This document shows positions 6,684 through 13,056 of a DNA stretch of 16,456 bases, piece after piece (position 1 is the stretch's first letter; each line of letters begins with the position of its first letter). A program made the translations under genes and the position numbers. Location of the stretch: assembly GCA_949280095.1 (NCBI GenBank), contig CASDHD010000017.1, positions 1-16,456 of the forward strand. The letters run 5' to 3'. The stretch is from an uncultured Bacilli bacterium. GTDB taxonomy: Bacteria; Bacillota_I; Bacilli_A; RF39; UBA660. Below the pieces are notes generated by a model. That model ran no database searches. It was given only the letters and a program-made list of their open reading frames with translations, and was not told the DNA's origin.

Positions 6684-6714
6684 ATTGCATTATAATATAG
6701 ATTGCATTATAATA
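6684..6714 (+). promoter_or_regulatory. Tandemly duplicated promoter element
   Basis: The 14-mer ATTGCATTATAATA occurs at 6684-6697 and 6701-6714, offset by 17 bases. Each copy holds TTGCAT and TATAAT. TTGCAT of copy 1 (6685-6690) lies exactly 17 bp before TATAAT of copy 2 (6708-6713), giving a near-consensus promoter for the gene at 6737. Copy 1's own TATAAT has no good -35 box. Confidence 0.75.
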
Positions 6715-6736
6715 AAGGCTAAAAAAAGGTGATATT

Positions 6737-7393
6737 ATGTTTGTTTATAGAACAATGTCTAGTAGCGAATTGATAAGAAATATGAATGGTCAGAAATTAA
6801 ACTATTTAAGTTCAACTATTAAAGGTCAAAACACATTTGATTATCAAAATAATGTAAGTTACATTCATTTTTTTAAATATTTAGAGCATGCTTTGTATTA
6901 TATGAAAAAAATGCATAATCCTGTTATTGCTAAAGTTGTTTTGCCAGATGATATACCGTTTAGTTTAGAATATGGGTTTTATGGGGATGTAGATACTTAT
7001 TATGATGATAGTCTAATGGGGTGGTATGTGCCTCTTCCTGAATACGTAATAGAAAGAAGCTTATTTCAAAAAGATTTTATTGTAGATTTTACTCATGATG
7101 GAGTATGGCAAGATCCATTAAGAAAAAAAGATTATAGTTATGGTGCCGATGTTTTTTGGACAGAACAAACAATAAAAAAAGGTTTGAAAAAGGAAATAGT
7201 AAAGCAACGTTGGAATGAGGAAGATATATATTATGAATACTTAAAAAAAGTAATGTCTGAATGTAATTATTATACCGATAAAATAACCAGATATTTAAAA
7301 ACAATAAATTTAGAAGAAGAATTACAAAAAACAAAAGAATATATAATAGAAAATCAAGTGATAACGAGACGAAGACATCCTAGGTGTAGATAA
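6737..7393 (+). CDS. Uncharacterised protein, possibly ADP-ribosyltransferase-like
   Basis: A 218-aa protein read from ATG 6737 behind GGTGAT (6728-6733). I do not recognise the family with certainty. Visible: an N-terminal 'MFVYRTMSSSELIRNMNG', a middle 'YIHFFKYLEHALYYMKKM' and 'PEYVIERSLFQKDF'. The order of an N-terminal YR(T/G), a central aromatic 'HFF..xxxAxxY' helix and a late aromatic/acidic strand recalls ADP-ribosyltransferase folds, but no definite catalytic Glu can be named, so this is a weak inference. The C-terminal ~50 residues are Lys/Glu-rich and probably helical, ending in Arg-rich RRRHPRCR. There is no signal peptide. It has its own promoter and terminator, so it is a single-gene unit beside the transglutaminase-like gene. 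Confidence 0.55.
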   Translation: MFVYRTMSSSELIRNMNGQKLNYLSSTIKGQNTFDYQNNVSYIHFFKYLEHALYYMKKMHNPVIAKVVLPDDIPFSLEYGFYGDVDTYYDDSLMGWYVPLPEYVIERSLFQKDFIVDFTHDGVWQDPLRKKDYSYGADVFWTEQTIKKGLKKEIVKQRWNEEDIYYEYLKKVMSECNYYTDKITRYLKTINLEEELQKTKEYIIENQVITRRRHPRCR

Positions 7394-7396
7394 TTT

Positions 7397-7422
7397 AAGT
7401 GTCAAAAAGGGCACTTTTTTTT
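7397..7422 (+). terminator. Rho-independent terminator
   Basis: AAGTGTC (7397-7403) pairs with GGCACTT (7410-7416; one G-U pair) over a 6-nt loop, followed by an unbroken T run to 7422. The end of the T run is also the first part of the next promoter's -35 box. Confidence 0.8.
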
Positions 7423-7449
7423 GCAAATAAAGTCGGTCCTTGCTATAAT
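7421..7449 (+). promoter_or_regulatory. Sigma-A promoter for ftsK
   Basis: TTGCAA (7421-7426), 17 bp, then TATAAT (7444-7449) with TGC before it. Transcription would start only about 15 nt before the ftsK ATG. Confidence 0.75.
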
Positions 7450-7468
7450 AAAAATGGTGAAGATAGAT

Positions 7469-9697
7469 ATGGCAAAGAAGAAAAAATCAAAAGAAGAAAG
7501 TGCAAATAAATTTGAATATAGTGTAGAACTTACAGGTCTTATTTTAATTTTAATAGGTTTAATAGGTTTTGGATTTGGCCCCGTTGGTGCAATTTTAAAA
7601 GAATTTGCCATGTTTTTACTTGGAGAATGGTGGTTTTGTGTTCTTGTTCTAGTTTTAATCCTCGGCGTACACATGCTAATTAAACGAAAACTACCAAATT
7701 TTGTTTCTTCTAAATTAATTGGTATTTACATATTAATTGCTGTTGTTCTTATTTTGTCACATATGACTTTTGTTAAAAATTGTGAAAAGCCAATAAGCAT
7801 TTTTCAAGAAACAATTACAAATTATATGGATAGAATGGATTCAATCAACAAAGCAAATATATTAACATCTACAGGACAAACCTCTATCGTGATTGGTGGG
7901 GGAATAATAGGAGCTGCTTTCTCTTTTGCAGTCTCAGCTTTATTTGGTTTAACAGGAACATATATTGTGATAACTATTCTTTCTATCTTTGGGCTTATTA
8001 TGATATTTAATATCAATATCTCAAACTTATTTGGCAGTCTATTTAAAAAACGGGAGAAGAAACCAAAAGAAAAGAGTCCAGAAGAAGAAACAGATATACC
8101 TATTACTGGTGCAGGTGAAGACGATAAAATTATTATTACGAGTGTAGAAGAACTAAAAAATCATAATTCAGAAAAAATAGAAGAGCCAAAACCAGTGCTA
8201 GAAATGAACGATACGCCAGTCCCAAATACAGTAAATAGTACTTATAAATTACCACCACTTACACTTTTAGACGAGCCTCCTAGAAATAAAAAAGTAAACT
8301 CAACTGAATTTATTCGTAGTAATAAAGAATGTTTAGAGCGAGTTTTAAACGATTTTCAAATTGCAGGAAAAGTTGTCGAAATTCATGTTGGACCAGCTGT
8401 AACCCAATATGAAGTCGTAGTACCAACAGGCACAAAATTGAGCCGTGTAAGTTCCATTAATAAAGAAATTGCTCTTGCACTTGCTGCCAAAGACGTTCGT
8501 ATTGAAGCACCAATTCCTGGCAAAAGTACAATTGGTGTAGAAATTCCTAATAAAGAAGTAGCTTCTGTAAAAATTAAAGAAGTTATTGGAGATGCAGAAC
8601 CTGAAAAAATCAAAAAAGGTTTACTCGTAACTTTAGGAAAAGACATTGCAGGACGTACAATTAATGCAGACTTGTCTAAAATGCCACATCTTTTAGTAGC
8701 AGGTTCTACAGGTAGTGGTAAATCAGTTTGTATCAATAGTATTATTATCTCTTTACTAATGCATTATAGACCAGATGAGGTAAAACTTGTTCTAGTGGAT
8801 CCTAAGCAAGTAGAACTTTCAAACTATAATGGTGTACCTCATTTACTTGCTCCAGTTGTTACGGATCCTAAAAAAGCATCTTTAGTTTTACAAAAAGTTG
8901 TTGTAGAAATGGATAAACGTTACAAAATATTAGCAGCAAAAGGGGTTAAAAATATTGCTGATTATAACAAAAAGATTGAAAGTGAAAATGCTGCACATCC
9001 AGAACAAAAAGAACCAAAAATGAATTACTTAGTTGTTATTGTTGATGAAATGGCTGACTTAATGATTGTTGCAAAAAAAGAGGTCGAAGATTCTATCATG
9101 CGTATTACCCAACTTGCTCGTGCCGCAGGAATTCACTTGATTGTCGCAACGCAAAGACCATCTACGGATATTATTACAGGTGTTATTAAAACAAATATTC
9201 CATCTCGTATTGCGTTTAGTGTTGCAAGTTACATTGATTCTCGAACGATTTTAGATGCACCAGGAGCAGAAAAATTACTAGGAAAAGGAGATATGCTTTA
9301 TTTACCAATGGGAGCACCATTCCCGACCCGTATTCAAGGGTGTTATATCTCCGACGATGAAATTAATAAAATTATTAAATTTGTTTCCAAACAACAAGAA
9401 GCAAGTTATGATGAATCGCTTCTTATTGGAAACACAGAGTCTCAAAGTGCCTCTAGTTCTTCTTCAGGTGGAAACGACGATATTGATGATCCAATTTATG
9501 ATGAAGTTGTAAAATTTGCGATTGAAACTGGTAAAGTTAGTGCATCCCTTTTGCAAAGAAGATTTAGGCTTGGCTATAACCGTGCTGCAAGAATTGTCGA
9601 TTTGTTAGAAGAAAGAGGAATAATAGGACCACAAAATGGTTCAAAACCAAGAGAAGTTTTAGTAAAATTAAAAGAAGAACAAGAAGAAGGGGAATAG
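7469..9697 (+). CDS. ftsK: FtsK/SpoIIIE family DNA translocase
   Basis: The start chosen is ATG 7469 ('MAKKKKSKEE') behind GGTGA (7456-7460); the frame from 7421 begins in the promoter. The 742-aa protein is a septum-located hexameric motor that pumps chromosomal DNA during division. Four hydrophobic segments lie at about 20-42, 48-70, 82-102 and 140-182. A short charged linker follows (~190-270). The alpha/beta motor has Walker A G412-STGSGKS-419, 'VLVDPKQVEL', Walker B ending D526-E527 ('LVVIVDEMAD') and 'ATQRPSTDIITG'. The gamma winged helix is at ~670-735 ('ASLLQRRFRLGYNRAARIVDLLEERGIIGP'). All motor motifs are intact. The linker is short, as in SpoIIIE/SftA-like proteins rather than enterobacterial FtsK. 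The dGTPase gene follows after 16 nt and is probably co-transcribed. Confidence 0.95.
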   Translation: MAKKKKSKEESANKFEYSVELTGLILILIGLIGFGFGPVGAILKEFAMFLLGEWWFCVLVLVLILGVHMLIKRKLPNFVSSKLIGIYILIAVVLILSHMTFVKNCEKPISIFQETITNYMDRMDSINKANILTSTGQTSIVIGGGIIGAAFSFAVSALFGLTGTYIVITILSIFGLIMIFNINISNLFGSLFKKREKKPKEKSPEEETDIPITGAGEDDKIIITSVEELKNHNSEKIEEPKPVLEMNDTPVPNTVNSTYKLPPLTLLDEPPRNKKVNSTEFIRSNKECLERVLNDFQIAGKVVEIHVGPAVTQYEVVVPTGTKLSRVSSINKEIALALAAKDVRIEAPIPGKSTIGVEIPNKEVASVKIKEVIGDAEPEKIKKGLLVTLGKDIAGRTINADLSKMPHLLVAGSTGSGKSVCINSIIISLLMHYRPDEVKLVLVDPKQVELSNYNGVPHLLAPVVTDPKKASLVLQKVVVEMDKRYKILAAKGVKNIADYNKKIESENAAHPEQKEPKMNYLVVIVDEMADLMIVAKKEVEDSIMRITQLARAAGIHLIVATQRPSTDIITGVIKTNIPSRIAFSVASYIDSRTILDAPGAEKLLGKGDMLYLPMGAPFPTRIQGCYISDDEINKIIKFVSKQQEASYDESLLIGNTESQSASSSSSGGNDDIDDPIYDEVVKFAIETGKVSASLLQRRFRLGYNRAARIVDLLEERGIIGPQNGSKPREVLVKLKEEQEEGE

Positions 9698-9713
9698 TAA
9701 GAGGAGTGTTTAT

Positions 9714-10796
9714 ATGTTAAGCCCTTATGCATGTAAAGATGAAAGTGCCATTCGATTAAAAGAAGAAACAAAAGATCAATATCGTACTGATTTTTTTCGC
9801 GATATTGATCGCATTATTTATTCCTTGAGTTATACAAGATATATTGATAAAACCCAAGTGTTCAGTTTTAATGAAGATGACCATATTACCAAAAGAATGA
9901 TTCATGTCCAACTTGTCAGTAAAATAGCAAGAACAATTGGAAGAAATTTGAAACTAAATGAAGATTTAATTGAAGCAGCAGCTTTAGGTCATGATTTAGG
10001 ACATGTTCCCTTCGGACATGTAGGAGAATCCATTTTAAATGAAATTAGTTTAAATCATGGCGAAGGATATTTTAATCATAATATCGAAAGTGTAAGAGTT
10101 TTAATGAATATTGAACAAAATGGAAAAGGAAGAAACATCACGCTACAAGTTTTAGATGCCATAATGTGTCATAATGGAGAACTGCCGATGGATGAATACA
10201 CTCCTGTTCCCAAAACAAAAGAAGATTTTTTTAAAGAATATAATAATTCTTATAAGGAAAAAAATAGTATTAAAAAGTTAAGACCTATGACACTAGAAGG
10301 TTGTGTGGTAAGAATTAGTGATATTATTGCTTATATCGGAAAAGATATAGAAGATGCGATACGTTTGGGTGTTATCAAAAAAGAAGAATTACCAAAAAAC
10401 ATCACGAAACTTATTGGAGAAGATAATAGAAGTATAGTAAATACCTTTGTTAGCGATGTTATAAAAAATAGTAAAGATAAACCTTACATTAAAATGAGTA
10501 AACAAGTTTTCAATGCGTTAATAGACTTAAAAGAATTTAATACAAACAATATTTATTTGAAAGCCAATACAAAAGATCAAATGAAGCAATATGAAACAAT
10601 GTTTAAAACATTATTTGAACAATATGAAAGTGATATTAAAGAAGAAAGAAAAGAATCAGAAATTTATATACATTTTTTAAACGATATGTGTCGTGATTAT
10701 TTAGAAAATACAAGTGTTTGTCGTAAAGTCATTGATTTTATTGCGGGCATGACTGATGACTACATGAAAAGTTGCTTTACGAAAATGACTAGATAA
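9714..10796 (+). CDS. dgt: dGTPase-family deoxynucleotide triphosphohydrolase (HD domain)
   Basis: This 360-aa protein resembles bacterial dGTPases, which hydrolyse dNTPs to the nucleoside and triphosphate and affect dNTP pools. The family start 'YRTDFFRDIDRIIYSLSYTRYIDKTQVF' (~23-50) is clear. The metal-binding set is complete: His64 ('KRMIHVQLVSKIAR'), His93-Asp94 in 'GHDLGHVPFGH', and Asp203 in 'ISDIIAYIGKDIEDAI'. Additional family landmarks are 'HNIESVRVL' and 'DAIMCHNGE'. The usual RLTHSLEV reads RMIHVQLV, which keeps the His. Length is near the shorter dGTPase-like proteins. The ribosome site GAGGAG lies in the 16-nt gap after ftsK, so an operon is likely. Substrate preference cannot be told from sequence. 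Confidence 0.88.
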   Translation: MLSPYACKDESAIRLKEETKDQYRTDFFRDIDRIIYSLSYTRYIDKTQVFSFNEDDHITKRMIHVQLVSKIARTIGRNLKLNEDLIEAAALGHDLGHVPFGHVGESILNEISLNHGEGYFNHNIESVRVLMNIEQNGKGRNITLQVLDAIMCHNGELPMDEYTPVPKTKEDFFKEYNNSYKEKNSIKKLRPMTLEGCVVRISDIIAYIGKDIEDAIRLGVIKKEELPKNITKLIGEDNRSIVNTFVSDVIKNSKDKPYIKMSKQVFNALIDLKEFNTNNIYLKANTKDQMKQYETMFKTLFEQYESDIKEERKESEIYIHFLNDMCRDYLENTSVCRKVIDFIAGMTDDYMKSCFTKMTR

Positions 10797-10827
10797 AGGC
10801 GTTAAAATAAATAAATTTGTTTTATTT

Positions 10828-10859
10828 CGGCAAATCCGGAATGCATTCCGGATTTGCCG
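10828..10859. repeat. Perfect 32-nt palindrome upstream of the AAA/DUF4143 gene
   Basis: CGGCAAATCCGGAATG followed at once by its exact reverse complement, with no loop base. It is 9/16 G+C per arm in very AT-rich surroundings. As RNA it would fold into a long hairpin, and six T's follow about 7 nt later (10867-10872), so it may terminate the ftsK-dgt transcript. As DNA it is a candidate operator, since it ends where the -35 region of the next promoter would begin. It could also be a mobile repeat. Confidence 0.9.
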
Positions 10860-10882
10860 CTGATTATTTTTTGGGTATCCTT

Positions 10883-10888
10883 TATAAT
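10883..10888 (+). promoter_or_regulatory. -10 box (TATAAT) for the AAA/DUF4143 gene
   Basis: A perfect TATAAT with no good -35 at 17 bp (10860-10865 is CTGATT, directly after the palindrome). Such a promoter could need an activator or be blocked by a protein on the palindrome. The ribosome site AAGAGGA follows near 10902. Confidence 0.5.
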
Positions 10889-10915
10889 ATAATAAAAAGA
10901 AAAGAGGATTCCTAT

Positions 10916-12118
10916 ATGATAACTCGTGAAATCGAAAAAAGAATTTTAAAATTAAATAGAACAAAAAAAGTAGTGGTCGTAACAGGACAAAGACAAGTAG
11001 GAAAAACAACACTTTTAAAATCCTTAAAAGATAACGATCGTAATTATGTTTCTTTAGATGATTTAAGTTTAAGAAAATTAGCTCAAGAAGATCCAAAATT
11101 ATTTTTAATGACCTATCAATATCCTTTAATTATTGATGAAGTGCAGCATGCCCCAGAACTTTTATCTTATATTAAGTTAGAGGTAGACGAAAAAGAAGAA
11201 ACGGGTATGTATTGGCTATCTGGGTCTCAAAAATTTCATTTAATGAAAGGAGCATCTGAATCTCTCGCAGGTCGTGTCGGGTTAGTCGAAATGTTTTCTT
11301 TAAGCTATGCGGAGAAGAAAGGATTTTCTCCTAAAGTTTTTGATCCAAGAAATTTAGAAAAAAGTATAAAGGTGAATCCCTTAGATATTTTTAAAAATAT
11401 TTTTGAAGGTGGAATGCCTGAATATATTGCAAATGAAACGGATAGAAAAGACTTTTTCGAAGGTTATATTAAAACATATATTGAACAAGACGTGAGAGAT
11501 CTTGCACAAGTTGGAAATATTCTAGCATTTGAAAAATTTATGGTAAGTGTTGCTTCACGTAATGGCGAATTATTAAATTATGCAAGTATTGCAAGTGATG
11601 CTGGAATTGATGAAAAAACCGCTGCCTCTTGGATAAGCGTACTTGTGAACAATAACATTATTTATTTATTGCAACCTTATTTATCTAGCGAATTAAAAAG
11701 AGTAACAAAAACACCAAAAATTATTTTTATGGATACTGGATTATGTGCATATTTGTGCAAATGGGATAGTGCAGAAAATTTAATGAATAGTTCCGTTTCA
11801 GGTCATTACTTAGAAAGTTTTGTTATTAGCGAAATTATTAAAAATAAAAATAATTCTTCGGATAATTTAGATTACGATATTTATTTTTATCGAGATAGAG
11901 ATAAAAAAGAAATAGATTTAATTATTAGTTTCAATAATATTTTATATCCTTTTGAAATTAAGAAAACAGCAAATCCTGATAAAGCTATGATTGAAAACTT
12001 TAAGATTTTAGAAAAATGTAAAAAAGAAGTTGGGTCGGGTGGTTTGATATGTATGTATCCAGACATTATTCCTTTAAATGAAAAGAATAAAGTAATACCT
12101 ATCACTTGTTTGTTTTAA
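10916..12118 (+). CDS. AAA-family ATPase with C-terminal DUF4143 (PD-(D/E)xK-like) domain
   Basis: The start is ATG 10916 behind AAGAGGA; the frame upstream of it runs through the palindrome and is not credible. The 400-aa protein has an N-terminal P-loop domain with Walker A 'GQRQVGKTT' (~24-32), Walker B 'LIIDEVQ' (~71-77) and sensor-like 'WLSGSQ' (~100-105). A middle helical/winged-helix region follows ('YASIASDAGIDEKTAASWISVL', ~222-243). The C-terminus has 'YFYRDRDKKEIDLII' and 'YPFEIKK' (~323-350), the D...ExK arrangement of PD-(D/E)xK-like nuclease folds in DUF4143 proteins. This family is common, patchily distributed and has no settled function; proposals range from nucleic-acid transactions to a selfish or defence-like role. 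Its own promoter and palindrome, and its place next to a possible decayed gene, suggest acquisition or rearrangement. Confidence 0.85.
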   Translation: MITREIEKRILKLNRTKKVVVVTGQRQVGKTTLLKSLKDNDRNYVSLDDLSLRKLAQEDPKLFLMTYQYPLIIDEVQHAPELLSYIKLEVDEKEETGMYWLSGSQKFHLMKGASESLAGRVGLVEMFSLSYAEKKGFSPKVFDPRNLEKSIKVNPLDIFKNIFEGGMPEYIANETDRKDFFEGYIKTYIEQDVRDLAQVGNILAFEKFMVSVASRNGELLNYASIASDAGIDEKTAASWISVLVNNNIIYLLQPYLSSELKRVTKTPKIIFMDTGLCAYLCKWDSAENLMNSSVSGHYLESFVISEIIKNKNNSSDNLDYDIYFYRDRDKKEIDLIISFNNILYPFEIKKTANPDKAMIENFKILEKCKKEVGSGGLICMYPDIIPLNEKNKVIPITCLF

Positions 12119-12119
12119 T

Positions 12120-12244
12120 TTGACAATTGCATTTGTTAATGTAACACTTGTCTCAAAGGGAACAAAATTAGAGGAAGGCAGTTATTCTTATAGTACATTT
12201 TAGAAATGGCAGAACAAGCAAAAGCAGATACGCTTACAAGATAA
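12120..12244 (+). pseudogene. Possible remnant of a decayed coding sequence
   Basis: Two short stretches of protein-like sequence lie in different frames: 12120-12203 encodes ~27 residues containing 'VSKGTKLEEGSYSYS', and 'LEMAEQAKADTLTR' plus a stop ends at 12244. One frameshift would join them to read like the C-terminal tail of a longer protein. There is a faint likeness to the tail of VWA/YfbK-type proteins, which I do not rely on. No start or ribosome site is evident. It may simply be spacer. Confidence 0.3.
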
Positions 12245-12267
12245 AAACGATAATCATATTTCTTTAC

Positions 12268-12306
12268 AAAAGTCAATGAAAAAACAGAAATTTGTCATTG
12301 ACTTTT
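12268..12306 (+). terminator. 12-bp stem-loop, probable terminator or attenuator
   Basis: AAAAGTCAATGA (12268-12279) and TCATTGACTTTT (12295-12306) are perfect complements over a 15-nt loop. There is no long T run after the stem, so termination would be weak. The right arm carries the -35 box of the next promoter. Confidence 0.45.
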
Positions 12307-12326
12307 CATATGTTTTCTTCTATAAT
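12298..12326 (+). promoter_or_regulatory. Sigma-A promoter for the ybxB gene
   Basis: TTGACT (12298-12303), 17 bp, then TATAAT (12321-12326). The leader to the TTG start is about 30 nt. Confidence 0.75.
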
Positions 12327-12364
12327 TTTGAGTACAGTTAGTCTTTTAGAAGAACGGTGATTTT

Positions 12365-12958
12365 TTGGAACATTATTTTACAAATAACGAAGCGTTAAAA
12401 AGTGAATTAAGAACAATTGATTATAAATACAAAGAACACGTATTTAATTTTAATAGTGATAATGGCGTATTTTCGAAAAACAAAATTGATTTTGGCAGTC
12501 GTCTACTTGTAGAAACAATTTTAGAAAGAAAAGAATGGAATAATAAAGAAATTCTAGATGTTGGTTGTGGCTATGGATTTATTGGAATTGTCCTAGCAAA
12601 AGTTTTACAATGTAAAGTGACTTTAGTAGATGTCAACAAGCGGGCGGTTCATTTAACTAAAATGAATATCAAAGAAAACAAAGTAGATGCAAAAGTGATA
12701 GAAAGCAATATCTACGAAAATATAGACAATCAATATGACTGCATTATCACAAACCCTCCAATACGAGCGGGAAAGAAAGTAGTCTTAGAAATATTATTAG
12801 GTGCAGAAAAGCATTTAAAAGAAGAAGGTACTTTATGGTTCGTTATCAGAAAAGACCAAGGAGCTAAAAGTATCATAAAAGAATTAGAAAACAACTATAA
12901 AATAAACATTGAAAAAAAAGAAAAAGGATTTTATATTATGTCAGCAAAAAAAAGTTGA
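12365..12958 (+). CDS. ybxB: YbxB-type class I SAM-dependent methyltransferase
   Basis: This 197-aa protein starts at TTG 12365, four bases after GGTGA (12356-12360). Residues match the RsmC/YbxB family: 'HYFTNNEALKSE', 'NFNSDNGVFSKNKIDFGSRLLVE' (28-50), SAM motif I 'ILDVGCGYGFIGI' (63-75), 'VTLVDVNKRAV' and the catalytic-region motif 'NPPIRAGKK' (130-138). NPPxR/F motifs are typical of enzymes that methylate exocyclic amino groups, and RsmC relatives modify 16S rRNA; the substrate of YbxB itself is not certain. In Bacillus it sits between rplL and rpoB. Here rpoB follows as usual, but no rplL lies upstream. The TGA stop is embedded in the -35 box of the rpoB promoter. Confidence 0.88.
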   Translation: MEHYFTNNEALKSELRTIDYKYKEHVFNFNSDNGVFSKNKIDFGSRLLVETILERKEWNNKEILDVGCGYGFIGIVLAKVLQCKVTLVDVNKRAVHLTKMNIKENKVDAKVIESNIYENIDNQYDCIITNPPIRAGKKVVLEILLGAEKHLKEEGTLWFVIRKDQGAKSIIKELENNYKINIEKKEKGFYIMSAKKS

Positions 12959-12983
12959 CATAAAAATAGAATACTGCTAAAAT
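12955..12983 (+). promoter_or_regulatory. Sigma-A promoter for rpoB
   Basis: TTGACA (12955-12960), 17 bp, then TAAAAT (12978-12983) preceded by TGC. The TGA within the -35 hexamer is the stop codon of the methyltransferase gene. It gives rpoB an independent transcript with a leader of roughly 65 nt. Confidence 0.75.
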
Positions 12984-13056
12984 TATAAATTGGTGACGTG
13001 TTAATTTTTTTGCGAAATTAGGTTATTTGAAAAAAACTATTAGATGGGGTGAAATC

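Noticed and set aside
10817..10915. Longer N-terminus for the AAA ATPase
   Set aside because: It would translate the palindrome and -10 box, and lacks a ribosome site; ATG 10916 has one and starts the family's usual sequence.
12984..13056. Riboswitch or leader attenuator before rpoB
   Set aside because: The leader is short and AT-rich, with no convincing terminator stem or known aptamer pattern.
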